Origin: Chelydra serpentina
Lineage: Eukaryota > Chordata > Testudines > Chelydridae
Assembly: GCA_037349315.1 (NCBI GenBank)
Contig: JBAIAC010000026.1
Location: 5,766,001-5,830,000 of the forward strand
DNA length: 64,000 bases
Direction of reading: 5' to 3'
The position numbers and the translations under genes are program-made. Position 1 is the stretch's first letter. Every line of letters starts with the position of its first letter. This document shows positions 1 to 15,500 of the stretch, piece after piece. The notes beneath the pieces are model-generated. The model was not told the DNA's origin. It saw nothing but the letters and a program-made list of their open reading frames with translations, and made no database searches.

Positions 1-449
1 TTTATAATGTAACCCAAAAGGATTTGTAAAATATGGAGACATGTTTTAGTAACCGAATATAACATACCAGTGCACAGGTTTTGATCAGATCCCTGAAACT
101 CACCTTTGACTCTGGGGTTAAACTAAAGACGCTGGGGAATGGCTGACCTCTCTCCAAACATGATTTACACTCCTTTTCTTTCCTAGATGGTACCTGGTAT
201 TCCCAAAATGATGCTTTCTTTGAGCTAGTCCAGTCCTGGAGCCTTGCTCTGTCAATGCACCGCAATTATATACTGCTACTCCTGTTTGGAGCCCCACACA
301 ACTCCACCGAAGTACCTCAAAAATCCTGCCTTCAGCACCTGCCTAACATCCTGAGCAGAGATTCTGGATTTCCCACTGAACTGCACCAAAACATTCTGCA
401 GCAAACAAAAGGGTTTTTTTGAAAGAAAGGCTGAAAGCACAATCAGTAC

Positions 450-562
450 CTGAGTGGGCCTCACTGGGGGAGGACAAGATTCCAGCTGTTTGTTGACCTC
501 TTTCATCTCTTGTTGGGGACGCTGCTGCACAATGTACTCGTAGGTGGTCAGTTTGTTCCACA
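450..562 (-). CDS. ZDHHC1: ZDHHC1 coding exon 6 (start of cytoplasmic tail)
   Basis: The acceptor TTTTCTCCCAG precedes TGTGGAACAAACTG. The exon completes the split ATG codon, then reads [13 protein letters not shown] and ends in RPTQ at CAG/GTACTG, phase 0. The TTxE-like segment just after TM4 (LTTYE) is a conserved DHHC-family feature. The next exon is outside the window. Confidence 0.9.
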
Positions 563-3500
563 CTGGGAGAAAACAAAAAGACATTTCAGTGGATGGAACT
601 CTGTCTGCTTTCTCATTAGGAGCATTAGAATTACTAGGCTGCTTAGTTAAGTGTGCATGCACACACAGCAAAGTCTACTTTCCCTCTGAATGGCAGGAGG
701 AGCTGGTAAAAATACTACAGTCATTGTGAAAACTGTACTTCATTTGCACAAAGTAAGACTTTTTAAATCCTCCTGCCCCAGCCAAATCTAAACCAACTTT
801 CACTGTGACACTCAAAGGCAGCAATCTCAGATAGGGAATATTCCTTGCTATACTTCATCTGTTTTTAGAGCTGGCCATAAACAGGCCACAAGAATTATTT
901 GTTTAAATATTTGGGAAATTGTATTTCCCCTGACCCTTAACCTCATGTCCCAAAATGCTACACCGTTTTTGAAGTCTCTCTAGGCATTACTGTAATGCAA
1001 TTAATAAGGATAATAAATACAAATCTCTTTCACACTTATGGATCACAAATGCTTTTAAAACAAAAATCAACTAGGCTGAAAAACTTCCTCTAAAAAAAGC
1101 AGAGTAAAATTGATACAGCAGGTGAAAATCCTCCTTCATACAAAGGAAAGCCCATCTTTTGTATCAACAATCTGCCAAGAATGACCTTGAGCAGATCACT
1201 ACAGACTATGTGGCTCTGGGAAGAAAGATGAAAGAGTTTGGGTGCAAGTGGTTGTCTTGTCCATTCTCCCTGTTGAAGGAAAAGGCCTGGGCAGGGACCG
1301 TTGAATCGTGGAAGTAAATGCATGGTTACGCAGGTGGTGTTCGTGAGAGGGCTTTGGCTTCTTCGACAATAAGCTGATGTTCCAGGAAAGAGGATTGCTA
1401 TGCTGGGATGGACTCCATCTATCAAATAGTGGGAAGAGCATCTTTGGACATCATCTGGCTAACCTAATAAGGAGAGCTTTAAACTAGGTCCTATGGGGGA
1501 TGGTGACAAAAATCTGGCCAACATGCATCTAGGCTCACGTAATGAAGACAAGGGGAAGGAGCTAGTTGCTTGAGAAGGGACTAGAAATCACAATTGCATT
1601 AAAAAGGCAAGAAGAAAAGCAACAGGGCAGTTTGCAAAATACTGTATACAAATGCGAGGAGTTTGGGGAACAAGTAGGATGAACTGGAAATCATGGTATA
1701 CAAAGAAAATTATGACTTAATTGGCATTATAGAGACTTGGTGGGACAACTCCCATGATTAGAGTACCAGCAATGAGGGATACAGCTTGTTCTGAAAGGAC
1801 AGATATGGGGGTAAAAGGAGGAGGTGTTGCACTGCATGTCAAGAATGTATACACTTGCTCTGAGGCCCAAGAGGAAGTGAGCAGCGGACCTGCTGGAAGT
1901 CTCTGGGTGAGGATAAAAAGGGGAAAGAATAGTAGTAATGTTACGGTGTGGGTCTAGTGTAGACCACCAAATCAGGAAGAGGAAGTGGATGAGTCATTCT
2001 ACAAGCAGGTAACAAGATTAGCTAACATACATGAGCTGGTTTTAATGTGGGATTTGAACTTCCCTGATATCTGTTGGAAGAGTATTACAGCAAAACATGA
2101 TATGTCCGACAAATTCTTAGCATGTGTAGGGGACAACTTCCTGATTCAGAAAGTTGAGGAAACAACTAGGGGGGGTCATCCATTTTGAATCTGGTTTTGA
2201 CCAAAAGGGATGAATTAGTTGCGAATGTGAAGGTAGGTTGGGAACTTGGTAGGAAGTGATCATGATCTGATAGAATTCAAGATCCTAAGGAAAGCAGGAC
2301 ATGAGAACAGCAAAACAAGGATACTGGATTTCAGAAAGGCAGCTTTCAACCAACTCAGAGAAACAGCAGGCAAGGTCCCATGGAAAGATCAATTAGGAAG
2401 AAAAGGAGTCGAAGGGGGCTGGAAGTTCCTAAAAGATGAAATACTAGAGGCTCAACATCAAGCTATTCTGATGCAGAGGAAAAATAAGGAGAGCCACAGG
2501 AGGCCAATGCTATCTAAAAATCAAAAAGGACACATACAGGGAATGGAAGGAGGGGCATGTCACCAAGGAAGTATACATGGGAATAGCGGAGTGTGTAGGG
2601 ACAAAACCAGGAAAGCCAAGGCAAAGAATGAGTTACAGTTGGCAAGGAATGTTAGCGACAACAAGAAGGGGTTCTTCAAATGTTAGACAAAAAAGAACGA
2701 TTAAGGACAGTGTGGATCCAATGCTCACTGGAGAAGGTGAACTGGTAACGGAAGATGCTAGGAAAGCAGAGCTGCTCAATGCCTGCTTTGCTTCACTCTT
2801 CTCACACAAAATAACATGTGATTGGATGACTAGCAAAGTTGCCACAGACAATACAGGGAAAGGGATGCCGAGCGGGATAAGCAAAGAAACATATCAGAGA
2901 TCTTCTGACCAATCTGAATGAATTCAACTCAGCGGGGCCTGATGCTATTCACCCCAGGATACTGAAGGAATTAGCTGAAGAAATCTCAGAGCAACTGGCA
3001 ACAACATTTTCAAACTCACAGATGACAGGAGAGGTCTGGGAAGACCGGAGAAGGGCTAATGTAGTGCCCATCTTTAAAAAGGGGGGAAAGGAGGAGCCAG
3101 GGAATTGCAGACCAGACAGCCTGATTTCAGCCTGGGAAGCTACTAGAGCAATGTATAAAACATTCAGTTTGTGAATACCTGGAGGATGAAGGTGTGATCA
3201 CTAACAGCCAGAATGGACTTACTAAGAACAAATCATGCCAAACCAGCTTGATGTCCTTCTTTGACAGGGTAACTGGTTTGGTGGATAGGGGAAATGCGGT
3301 GGACATAATATACTTGGATTTCAGCAACGCTTTAGACACAGTCCCACATGACATTCAGATAAGTAAGCTGGAGAAATGCAGGCTTGGCAGAACTACCATT
3401 AAATGGATACATAATTGGTTAAACAATTGCAAACAAAGAGTAACTATTAATGGAATGATGTCAGATTGGAGGGAGGTCTCAAGTGGAGTTCCACAGACAT

Positions 3501-6500
3501 CTGTTCTGGGCCAGTGTTTTTAACTTCTTTATTAATGACCCGGATGTACAAGTATACAGAGCATACTGATCAAATGTATACAGTATACTGAGCATACTGA
3601 TCAAATGTATACAGTATCAAATTTGCAGATAACACAAAGCTGGGGGGATTACGAACACTTTGGAGGATAGAGCTAAAATTCAGAGGGCTCTTGATAAATT
3701 GGCGAATTGGGCTATTGACAACACAATTAAATTCAACAGTGACAAATGTAAGTGTAGCACCTCAGGGAAGAAAAACCAAATGCACAAATACAGAATGGGG
3801 AATAACTGGCTTGACGGCAGCACTGCTGAGAAGGATCTGGGAGCTGCGGTGAATCATAACCTCAACATGAGTCAGCGATGTGATGCTGTTGCAAAAAAAG
3901 CGAATGCAATTTTGGGTTGCCATAACAGAGACATAGCATGCAAGCCATGGGAGGTGATAGTGCTGCTCTACTCGGCACTGGTTAGGCCTCTGCTGGAGTA
4001 CTGTGTCCAATTTTGGTCACCAATGTATAGAAAGGATGTAGAGAAAATGGAAAGGATCCAGAGGCAAGCAACAAAGATGATCAAAGGGATGGAAGGCAAG
4101 CCATATGAGCAACGGCTGAAGGAACTGGGCAGGTTTAATTTGGAAAAGGGGACATTAAGGGGGACATGATAGTGGTCTTCAAATCTTTCAAAGGCTGCCA
4201 TAAAAAAGATGGGAGAAAAGTTGTCCTCTCTTGCCACAGAGGGCAGGGCAAGAGGTCATGGGTTCAAACTACAGCACAGCAAATTTAGATTAAATCTCAG
4301 GAAAAGCTTCCTAATTGGAAGAAGAGTAGGACAATGGAATCATAGAATATCAGGGTTGGAAGGGACCTTAGTAGGTCATCTAGTCCAACCCCCTGCTCAA
4401 AGCAGGACCAATCCCTAATTTTTGCCCCAGATCCCCAAATGGCCCCTTCAAGGATTGAACTCACAACCCTGGGCTTAGCAGGCCAATGCTCAAACCACTG
4501 AGCTATCCCTCCCCCTAGGGAGGTTGTGGAAGCTCCTTCACTGGAGGTTTTCAAAAGGCGGCTGGAACCATCTGTCCTGGATGGTTTAGACACAACAAAT
4601 CCTGCATCTTGGCAGGGGATTAGACTAGAACACGCTTGCGGTTCCTTCTAACCCTATGAATCTATGATTCCATGAGCCTAATCCCAATAAAACAGCACCA
4701 CCTTGTGGAAACTATGTATCAATACAGTAACCACATAGCTTCCATTAGATCTGCACTTAACTAAATAGATTCTAGCCATAGGGAACTTTTTCTGATACAG
4801 CCACAGCATTTTTGTTATTGTTTTTAGTCTTTTCTATATTACTAAAATGGCCCTTTCATTTTCCAGATGTTATCATTATTCCAGGACTGGTACACTCAAC
4901 TTCCCTTCCACTCTGCTACCACTGACAAGTGCAACTTGCAAAATAGATCTTTCTGCTCATGACTGGTGAAAGCCAGCTGGGAATTGTCAGCTTGATTATT
5001 GGCAGAGACTGATAAAAGGGTACTCAGAGAGGTTTTCAATGCCATCTATATTTTTAAATGTGAATGCGCCTCCTGGATGAGGCAGAAGGTGAGAGAGACT
5101 GTAAGTAGCCCCTTCACTGTGCGTCCATCTATATCCTCCTCCAAATCTCACTTTGGGCAAATGCAGTGCAATTTTCACAGTGATTATCAGGGGACCGCAA
5201 CCAAGAAGTAGAGCTTCCTAATGGAAAAGGAGTTATACAGTTATTTTTATTTAAATAAAAGCTCTGTGTTATTATATTAACCAAGAGACTCCAATATGTT
5301 AACAGTTTAGTTAGAGAGTTTATTGCCTCCTTTCAGCCTTAAATTCAAGAAGCCATCACTTGAATTAAGGACTTAGCGGCTACTGCCTAGTCTTAAACCT
5401 TTTCAATAGGGTGGTTCTGGAGAAGGTTATTGAAATGGTTACAGAAGGGTAACTCTGAATTTAGCCTGGGTAGAGCAATGAGAGAGCAACAGTATCCTTG
5501 GTCAGTGATCTCCTTGTGATAGACAAGTCAGGTGTCCATGCTGATTTTATTAGATCTATCAGCAGCCTCTGATACCATTAACTGCAAGTGCTGCTCACCC
5601 ACCTGGGGGGACCCGGCAGAGGTGGGAATTAATTCATTAGTAGCTTCATTCCCTCCTTTTGGAGAGGTACAACAGGCAGCTATCCATCTACCCCAAGAAA
5701 GATGCACCAGTGATGATTCCTAGAGGGAATTGAGGCACAGCTGAGGCTTAGCATACCTCAGCCAAAGGCTCTGAGCTGTAAAGAGTTGTTCTACAACTGA
5801 AGAACTCCAAGACTAATTTGAGTCTTAGAGACATCATGAAATATTAGTTTACAGACCTGCAGGCCGGAGGGACCAATAGGTACTGTGTTGTGCAGTCTCA
5901 TCACAAATCAAGCATTTGCAGGGCGTTTTCTCCCTGCTAGATTCTGAACTGTCCAAAAGAATCTTACTTAAGTTAGAGAACATTTCAGGAAAAATGAGCA
6001 AGAGACAAGGATTTCTTCTATTCATCCTACAGAAGGCAGAGCAAAACCACAAGTTCAGGGGAGAGGCAGGAATGCCAAGGTGTGGGCCAAAACCTCTGTG
6101 CTTTCATTGGTGCTCTTGCACAATCTGCGTGTGTAATACGGGTGAAAGCCCAACGAGTGCATGGCATGACGTGAAGAGAGATTCAAGTGGACATTGCAGT
6201 GCGACTGGACTTCGATACCTACTAAGATAGACGTGAAAGATCAGCAGGTGGCCTAACAGGATCACAGTCAGCAGGCCCAGAAGAATGAGAATCCCAGCTA
6301 AGACCAAAATGGCAGAAGCTTGGGTCTCGATGGGAGCTGCAGGTAGAAACACAAACCAGATGTCCGTGTTGTTCTTTAGTACTGAAAAAGAGAAACACAA
6401 CAATGGAATGAAAGCACAGCAATAGCACACATCAGGAAGTGAGAGTGAGCAAGTCACAGTGGTGGGGACAGATGTGGGGCGGAGATGTGGTGAGGCCAGA

Positions 6501-9500
6501 AAGTAAGGAGTTAAGAGGTGGAGGGAGAAGGTGACTGGGCCAGAGAACTAAGAGGGGGAGTAGAAGGTAAGGGAATGAAGACAAAGGAACTTGGGGGGAA
6601 ACAGATTGTCCAGACATTAAACACCTCTCACTAATAAAACCTCGTAGCTGGAAATATTGTAAGTCCGATAAATAGCTAGCTATAGGCCCGATCTGCTGTC
6701 CTGAAGCCCCACAGTGCCTCTGGACCTTTCAGGCTGTCTAAGAATCCCCTTGGAGAGCAAAGTCATTGGGCCCTGGAGGGAACCATCTGGGTCACAGAGA
6801 TGGTTGCAGTTGCATAATAGTTTGAGGCAGGGTAGAGAGCTGGAGGCTTCTCTTGCACATAAGGGCCCAGAGGAGTCCAAGCCCAGTGAACAGCTAAAGC
6901 CCGGGCATTTCGACTGATGCATGGATCAGAAGCAACACTCATCCAGAGTGTGGCCAGATACCTTCAAAGTGCTGGTTGGTGCGCAGCATCATGGGGTTAA
7001 TGAAGAACTCCACAAAGACATAGAATGCAATGAGCAACAGGAGGACGAGGCCCAGGATGGCAGATACCACGCTGTTCAAAAAGAGCCTGCCAAGGAAGCA
7101 TAACAGACCTCAGCATCTTCAGAGCAAAATGCAAAACCCACTCCTTCAATAACACCACATACATACAAATAAACAACCCAACCTCTACTGACTGGAAGGA
7201 AAAGACGGAGAGAGTAAAACAGATTTGTAGACATGCCATCATTTTAGTGGTGCGCAGATACCTCAGTGATGGCTACTAGATAGGAGGACCCTGACAATTT
7301 CACAGCCATGAAAAACGTATCATGGACTGTGAAATTAGCCCTTCCACGTGAAATCTGATCTCCCCCTTGCTGCTGGGAGCGCCCCAGCCAGGGGGCTCCT
7401 AGATGCAAGTCCCCGCCAGCCTGGGGAGGGACAGGACTTGTCATTTCCTGGCATGGTAGCTCTCGGGGGGAGATCAGATCCACCTCCGAGTGTCTCCTCC
7501 TGCCGCAGGAAGCTCCAGTGCAGGGCAGCAGTCCCAGAGGTTCCTGCAGCTGGAGGAGGCTTGTGGAGGTGGGTCCCATCTCCCGCTGCTGCTGGGTGCC
7601 CCAGCGGGTGGGCTCCTAGCTGCAAGTCCCCGCCAGTCTGGGGAGGGAGAGGATTTGTCTTTCCCCTGAAGGGCTGTTGTGGTTTGGGGAGGGAGAGAGA
7701 TCAGACTTACCTCCAGGTACCTTTTGGGTTGGGACTCCCATCTGAAAACATAAAATTGACCAATTTAAAAACCCTCTGACCCTGAAATTGATCAAAATGG
7801 ACCGTGAATTTGGTAGGGCCCTATAGATAACCATCTAGACCAGTGGTGTGTCCAATATGTTGTACTGGAGACTAAAAACTGTGGCCCTTTAGAGCAGGTG
7901 TGATCAGAAAAACAGTGTGTATTTGATTACAAGTGGAAAATGAGCTCCCTGCACAAGAACTTGTGTGGCTGAAAGGAGGCAGTCAGGGACAACACTTGCC
8001 CCTGCTCTCCTTGTGGTCCCAGGAGCAGCTCCGAGCAGCTGCTCTCCTTTCCCTGGGCACCTATTACTCCCTATCTACTGCTTCACAAGGGAAGAAGGAG
8101 AATAGCTCTGGCTGTTCCATTTCCTGCACCTAGCACAGCAGGATGGCTGCCCTCCCCCACACAACCACCCAGTGCAACCCAGGAGTGAAGGAAAGGAGAA
8201 GCTGAGAAACAATCACCAGTTACAGCTCCCTGATTCTTTGCCTCGGCCCCAGCACAGGTTAGAGCAGACTCTGCATTGGTCTAACTCATGCCAGCTCCCA
8301 ACAGTCCCATAAACAAAATATACACGCTGAGGATAAGCAGAGCGGAATGTGGACCAGTTACTGCCCATCCCACCATCTGCACCAGGAGCTGTGGGGAGGC
8401 AGGCGTAGGAGCCAGCTTGGCCAGCTCTATGCCCACTGGCGACACCCCACAGAGAATCCCAGGAGGAGATCTGGGGGTAGTTTGCACTCTCTTTGTTCTG
8501 CGGAACAAAGGGAGCAGAATGGGATAGAGAATCTGCCCCAAACCATTGATTGTGGCGCCTTCCCTGAGCCTTTTTGAAATAATATCTTCAGTGCTCTGGC
8601 TGAAAAACTTGGATACCACTTCCCTAGACAGATAGATTGCTGGAAGGAGTTACACTCCTTTTCCTTTCCCCTCCCCAACTCACACATACACTGGCTGCTC
8701 CTCAAGTCCCTGGCCTTCATTGACCTCACAGTACACAAACACCACATGTTTTTTCTGCTTTCACTGCTGCCCCTTCCAGAGCATCACACATTGAGACTGG
8801 TGCCTGGAGACAAGAGTGAGAAGGCAGAATGCTTTAAACGCCTGATCAAGCCAGGTATATCTGTCCAAGCCTGCTCAAATAACTCCCTCCCATTCCCCTA
8901 TAAAGGGGAGAGGCCACAAAACAAGCCCTCACCTAAACCAGGGCAAGTATCCCTACAGAACCACCACTGCCTCATTTTAAAGCAGGACGGGGTCCTAGAA
9001 TAACCACCACACCGATCCCCAAAATAAGCTGACTGTGGGCCTCTAACCACTCTACACGCCTCAGAACTTTTAGGGATACCTGTACAACTTCCAATAAATA
9101 TTTCTTACACTACAGACAGAAGCAATTCTGAAAATATTTATTATTTAGCTTTTGGTCTGAAAGATGTGTCACGTGAAACAGCCCCCAGGGTAAAGCACCC
9201 TAGACATACATTTAAAATTACAAGAGCGCAAAAGATACAAACCACAAATCATCCAAAACAGCAGTTCTTTTTTCCCCATCCCTATCACACATCATCTGAT
9301 CAACACTCTTGTGACCCTACCACTTGAGAGGGAGATTTTTAAAGACACAAAGAGCAGACAGGTACCCACCTCCTACTGAAAGTCAATTAGAGTTGGGCGT
9401 CTAATGCCCCTTTGGGCCTTGGAAAAACTTGGAAAATCAATCAGATGGGCTTTGCAGCACACCTGGCTATTTTGGACCTTAGGGAAAGGGTAAGACCAGG

Positions 9501-12500
9501 CCAGCAGCTGCTTCCCTCTAATAAAGAGGTGATCACGCTCAAGGACCTCTGCTGATCCCAGCTGTGGCACTATTGCATCAGGATTTGTTACTTACAAGAG
9601 GTTTAAGCATGGAGCAGAGGTCTTGAGCAGATGTACTAATGAAGCCCTTTTACAACCCTCTCGCCCAAGTCTAGGGCAGCAGCAGCGATTCTCAGCCTGA
9701 ACATCACAACCCACTCCAGTTGTCTGCTCCCATTTTCGATTTCTCTGGTTTCTAGATTAATCGAATGTATTTGGCTCCTTGTCAGCAGTAATCTATAAAC
9801 CGCTGCACCAATTATTGCAGTCCTCCAACATGCAATGAGAATCAGGCCAAAGGAACCTGCAATCTCAGAGTAGGGCGGTTTTGAGAAGCTGAATATAAAT
9901 TGGACCAAGATGCGAGAAAGGCGGAGAAGTCCGGTACTAGCATTTCCTGGATGGCTTTGCCCTGGTGTCAGTGCCAGACCCTTACCAGTAGTTCCTCTCC
10001 CCCACGCAGTTATTGAGCCATTTGCAATGATGATCAAAGCCACATACACACTTGTTGCAGGTTCCACAGTGTTTCGACTTGGAGCTTCTGCCAAAGAAAG
10101 GATCATGTTAATGCAGATGAAACCAGAATAGCAACAGTAACTCATCTTCATCTGGCTAGAGACCTTTCTGGTGAAACAAATGTTCAGAGGAGGGCTGGGC
10201 CCCAATGAGAAAACTAACTAACAATGAGAAAACTTAAACACCCTTTATTCACTTTTCTCTGAATAAATGAGCTTTTTAAACAATGCACCTGTTAGAGCCT
10301 CTTAGAATTCACTGGACATGCCTTATTCCCCTTCTCCAATCTGCTCTGTCTGCTGGTCCTTCAGCTCTTTCACTTATTTTGCCCTACGCTGCGCCTTGGG
10401 GCTCACTGCAACTACATCTTTGAGTTGGACTATTCTGGCCTCTATCCTTTGTCACCAACCAACATAACCAGCATGGAGATAGTATTGCTCTTGGCGTGAG
10501 CAAATACAATAAAGCAAAGCAAACACCCTTCTTTGATTCATTCTTCATCCTGATATGCCAATCTTTTCCTTCACCATCTGTCATCACCCGAGTTCTCCCC
10601 ACAAACATAGTGACAGATACAATGAAATAATCAAGCAAAAATGTCTGGAGCCTTGAGAAACTACATCCTTGATAAACTATGCCCACTGGTCACAATATTT
10701 ACAAAAGAAAAGCCTACCACATTTTTCTCCTTCAAATCCCTCCATAATCCCTAGTGTTGCCAGTAGAGATAGCACTTATGCAAGTAACAAGCTACACTGT
10801 GCACACTGCTAGTCTACATGAAAATGTGCTCCTACTGTTGCTACCACATCCTTCCTCTTCCTCATCCCTACCTGCTTCTTAGTTTTCTCCACCACTTGCG
10901 TCATCATTAATCAAGACTGCAAGCAGTTTACGGCAGGGAACCCCTTATTGGGTGTTGATAAGGTATCTAGCACAATGGGACCCTGATTCCCCAGGGGACC
11001 TCTAGGCACACTACAGTAATGAAAAGAATCATAACCTTCTAGACACAGCCACCTTTACAAATATGATAATTCAGTACTAAACTGATAATACAGTGATCTG
11101 ATAGCTCTTCTCCCATAGCCCAGTGAAGTCAGAAAGACTTCAGTTGACATCAATGCCACATTGCATCAGACACATAATCCCATGGGGACTAGCCTCTCTC
11201 AAGCCATAATGCTAAATATTCCCAAATCTGCCTTTTCTGAGTTTAGGAGGCCTTTTCCCCAAGTTTAGAGATTTCTAATCTGGAAATGACCACTAAAATG
11301 CTTTCAATCTGTGAATCTCTACAAATTCTGCTACCACATGTTAAGCTTAATGTCTCCCAAGGTAAATATATCCAGCTTCAAACTGGTATCTGCCCAGAAT
11401 ACAAACACAAAGAAATTCATAGAATCATAGATTCCAAAGCCAGAAGAGACCACATCTAATTTGACCTCCTGGATAACAGGCCAGGGAATTACATGTTCCT
11501 CTCTGGGATTCAAGTAACACAAAACTAAACCTAATACAATCTCTCCCCCAAAACAGGAGCTCAATTAAAAATAGAGACACAGATACACATGGTGGAGAGT
11601 TCAGAAGTCTTTATGGTCATGAGTTTGGAGATGAGCACATTATGCTCAGTTTGCTATCCCAAAGTCACATCCCAAAAGGCTTTAGGGTACCCATCCCATC
11701 TTCTAACTGTGAAGAAGAAAGAAAAAAAAGAAGGGGTAGGGGGTCCTGGGTGGTACTTACACATCCACATCACAGACATGGCAGTGACGGTTTTCAATGA
11801 CATGAGCATGTTGGTTACGGCTGAAAGAGGCCAGCTGCCCTAGGTAGTTATTCTCTCGCACATTGGCATCAGCTGGATCAATAGACACTGCAGTGAAATG
11901 AACCACTAGGTGGCAGATAAAAAACACTCCTGGACACTGAAGTACATAGTTAAGGAATGGCTCAGAAGATTAACTCTCATGCTTATCATCAACAAACTAA
12001 GTCCAAACAATGAAGAAATTTATGGTCTACAATTAGAAAGTCTCATGCACCTGATCACAGTATCACTCAAAAATCTGCTCCTCATTAAGACAGAGAGTTG
12101 TCCATCTCACCCCCAATAAGTCTTTCTCCAGGAAAACTTAGCTAGACCTGAAGGAACAATGCTTCCTGTGATCTTGTGAGGGAGTACCATTACCTTTCTG
12201 TTACAGAGATTTCAAGAAACTTAATTTTTCTTGCCAGTAGCTGTCCTTCTTTGTGTGGATTTTTGACAGGTTCCCCCCAGGTTGCCACCTGGAACTGGGG
12301 TACTACTGAGCCCTCTGGCCCACCAGCCTGGGCTCCCTCTCACTGTACTGCTGTGACAAGCTGCAAAGCCCTCCAGCCTGCACTTTCACCAGCATTCACA
12401 CAGGTAAGGACATGCTCAGCTGCAGTTACACACAGGCTCTCTAACCACCAGCTTCCCAGCCTAGGACCCCAGAGCAAAACCATCCAGCCCTGGTCAAATC

Positions 12501-15500
12501 TGGCCAGTATGTGTGTTTAATACCCGGTCCGCTTCTCCCTCAATGTGAAGAAAACAATGCACACTTGTGGTAACCAAGCAGAGATTTTCCCCAAGCACTC
12601 CAGTCAAAGCTCACTGATTTAGATTAAAACAAAAACAAGTTTATTAACTACAAAAGATAGATTTTAAGTGATTATAAGAGATAGCAAACAGATAAAAGCA
12701 GATTACCTAGCAAATAAACAAGAAACACAACCTAAGTTTAATATACTAAACAGATTGGATATGAATTAGCAGATTCTCACCCTGAGAAATTATACAAGCA
12801 AGCTGCAGATTCTTAAGGGGCAAGCTGCACTTGCTTTACACCTTGGAATCACCAGGTCTTTCATACACAGGCTAGAAATCCCTTTAGCCTGGGTCCAGCA
12901 TTTCCCCCAGTTCAGTCTTTGTTCCTCAGGTTTACAGAGGTCTTATTGGGTGGGAAGTGAAGAACCCCAGATGATGTCACTCCCTGCCTTATATAGCTTT
13001 AGCATATGGCGGGAACCCTTGGTTTCAAAGCTTGGTTCCCAAACCAGTTTGTGGAAAAATACTGACATACCAAGATGGAGTCCAGAATCATGTGGCTTGG
13101 TCACATGTCCTTGTAGAGTCATGGCAGACATTCTTTACAGCCTGTCTGAAGTGTTCTCAGGAAGGTTCATTAGGTGGGGGATAAGCTTCTCCCAAGGCCT
13201 ATTGTTTTTCCTAATGGCCCATTATCCTGACTAGGCCCCTCCCCACCCACAATTTAGACTGAAAGCATCTTGTCTAGTGGGCATTACCCAGGTGTAACTA
13301 CATTTGAAGTACAGATACATAGTCGGTATTTATAACTTCACATACAAAAATGAAACATGCATACAAATAAGAAAATCATATTCAGCAAATCATAACTTTT
13401 CCAATAACACCTCATATGACTTAGCTTGCATAAAACACATCATAATTATGCTATAATCATATAATAATATCACTATGAAGAATATGGGGTGCAATGTCAC
13501 AGGATTGTCCACATACGTCCACACTTCTGAGTCCATACATTCCTTTGACATCTATACCAAAACCCTCAGAATAGGAATGACCAATTAGGGCCACATCTAT
13601 GTTCCCTCACAGAACCAAACTTTCAGAATGAAATTAAATAAAAGAACTGAGACTCTGATGCCACCAGTTCCTTTTGTTTATTCAGAATTACTACAAAAGA
13701 TTGAAGAAGTTGGGATCTATACAGATAATCTACTTGAAGAGCCACAGTTCCTAGAAAGTAACTTTCCTTTCTGAAGCTATTGTCTATACAGATCTCCACT
13801 AGAGTACTGGCTGTACCAATTCTCAAAGGAGATGGGTCTTATTATGGGGAGGGAGTTATTGTGAGTGCTGATTAAGTAAATACTGCTCTTCTTCATCAGA
13901 CCTAGAATGTCTGCAAATTATTTTATGCAGTATAGTTATAGCCATGTTGGTCCCAGGATATTAGAGAGACAAGGTGGGTGAGGTAATATCTTTTATTTGA
14001 CCAACTTCTGTTGGTGAGAGAGACAAGCTTTCAAGCTACACAGAGGTCTTCTTCAGGTCTGGGAAAGGTATTCCGAGCATCACAACTAAATACAAGGTGG
14101 AACAGATTGTTTAGCATAAGTTAACATAAGTTAACACATATTCTAAGGGACCATTCAAGGTGAAGTGGCCCATTAACACACAGACTCATCATATCTGGCC
14201 ACGGTACTCTTAGTGAAGGAATATCAGGATTCAGAAACCATCCTCAAACCACTCACCACACCAAGAGCCAGCTTTCTCTAGGACACAACTGACTTCCTCC
14301 ACAAAATCCACAACATCTACAGCCTCCCTCGGAACACCAATCCTTGCCACCATGGATGCCACTTCCCTAAACACCAACATCACTATGACGGCATAGCTGC
14401 CTGTCTCAAACACTTTACAAGACAGTGGACAACCCTCAGATAGCACCCCAGATACATGGCCAAACCCATCCATTTCATCCTCACCCATAACAACTTTACA
14501 TTCAGCAAACACTTTGTCCAAACCATGGGAACAGCCATGGTTACTAGGATGGCTCCCCAATATGCCAACTTCTTCATGGGATGCCCTGAATAAGAATTTC
14601 TGGACAAATGCACCACAAAACCAATGATATAGCTGAGATACGTTAATGATATTTTAATCCTCTGGACAGATGACTTCAACTCCTTCATAGATTTCCACCA
14701 CAACTCCAACCACCATCTGTCCATTAAGCTCTCGCTGGAACACTCCCATACCAGCAGCAACTTCATGGACACCACCATCAGCTTCAGACAATCATATACA
14801 AGAAACCCACAGATCACTACACCTACCTTCATAGTTCCCTACCCCAAACAACCACCCCAAACCAACCAAGAAATCTGTTATCTATGTCCAGGCATTCAGA
14901 AAATGGTCTGAGGAGAAAGTACGGGATATATGTCTTAACACACTCAAAACCACCTTCACCAAACAAGGACACTCCACCAGAGAAGTAGATCACATCATGG
15001 AACAGGCCACCCAAATATCCAAGAAAGCCTACTTCAATACAGAAATAAAACCTCCCTCCACTGCACAGCCTTAGTTATCACCTACCACCCCTCAATGGAA
15101 CCCATACAAGGTATCATCAAACAATTAAAACTCATACTCGATGGGAACCCCGTCCTGAAAGAAATCTTTCCTGATCCCCCACTTCTAGCCTTCAAACAAC
15201 CCCAGCACCTTCAAGCTCATCATCAGAAGCAAGCTCCCCACAGACCAGAACATACCCAATCAAAGTGGCACTAGACCCTACCAGAACAAAAGATGCAAAA
15301 TCTGAAGACATATCACCACTGCTACAATTATCTATACCCTCCACAAGACACCTTTCAAGATCCATGGCTCCTATACATGCCTCTATCACAACATATGGTA
15401 TACCTGGCCCACTAAATGCCCCAATAACAACTATGTGGATGAAACCAATCACTATGCTCTCAAATGAACTCAGTAGGAAAATGATAAAAGACAAAAACAC

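Noticed and set aside
4338..4515. tRNA-like A and B boxes as a true tRNA gene (also at 55558 and 61582)
   Set aside because: Embedded in the SINE with a CR1 tail; no intact cloverleaf acceptor stem.
9636..10205. 189-codon minus-strand open frame
   Set aside because: Spans the DHHC exon of ZDHHC1 but in the wrong frame; the true exon is 9986-10087.
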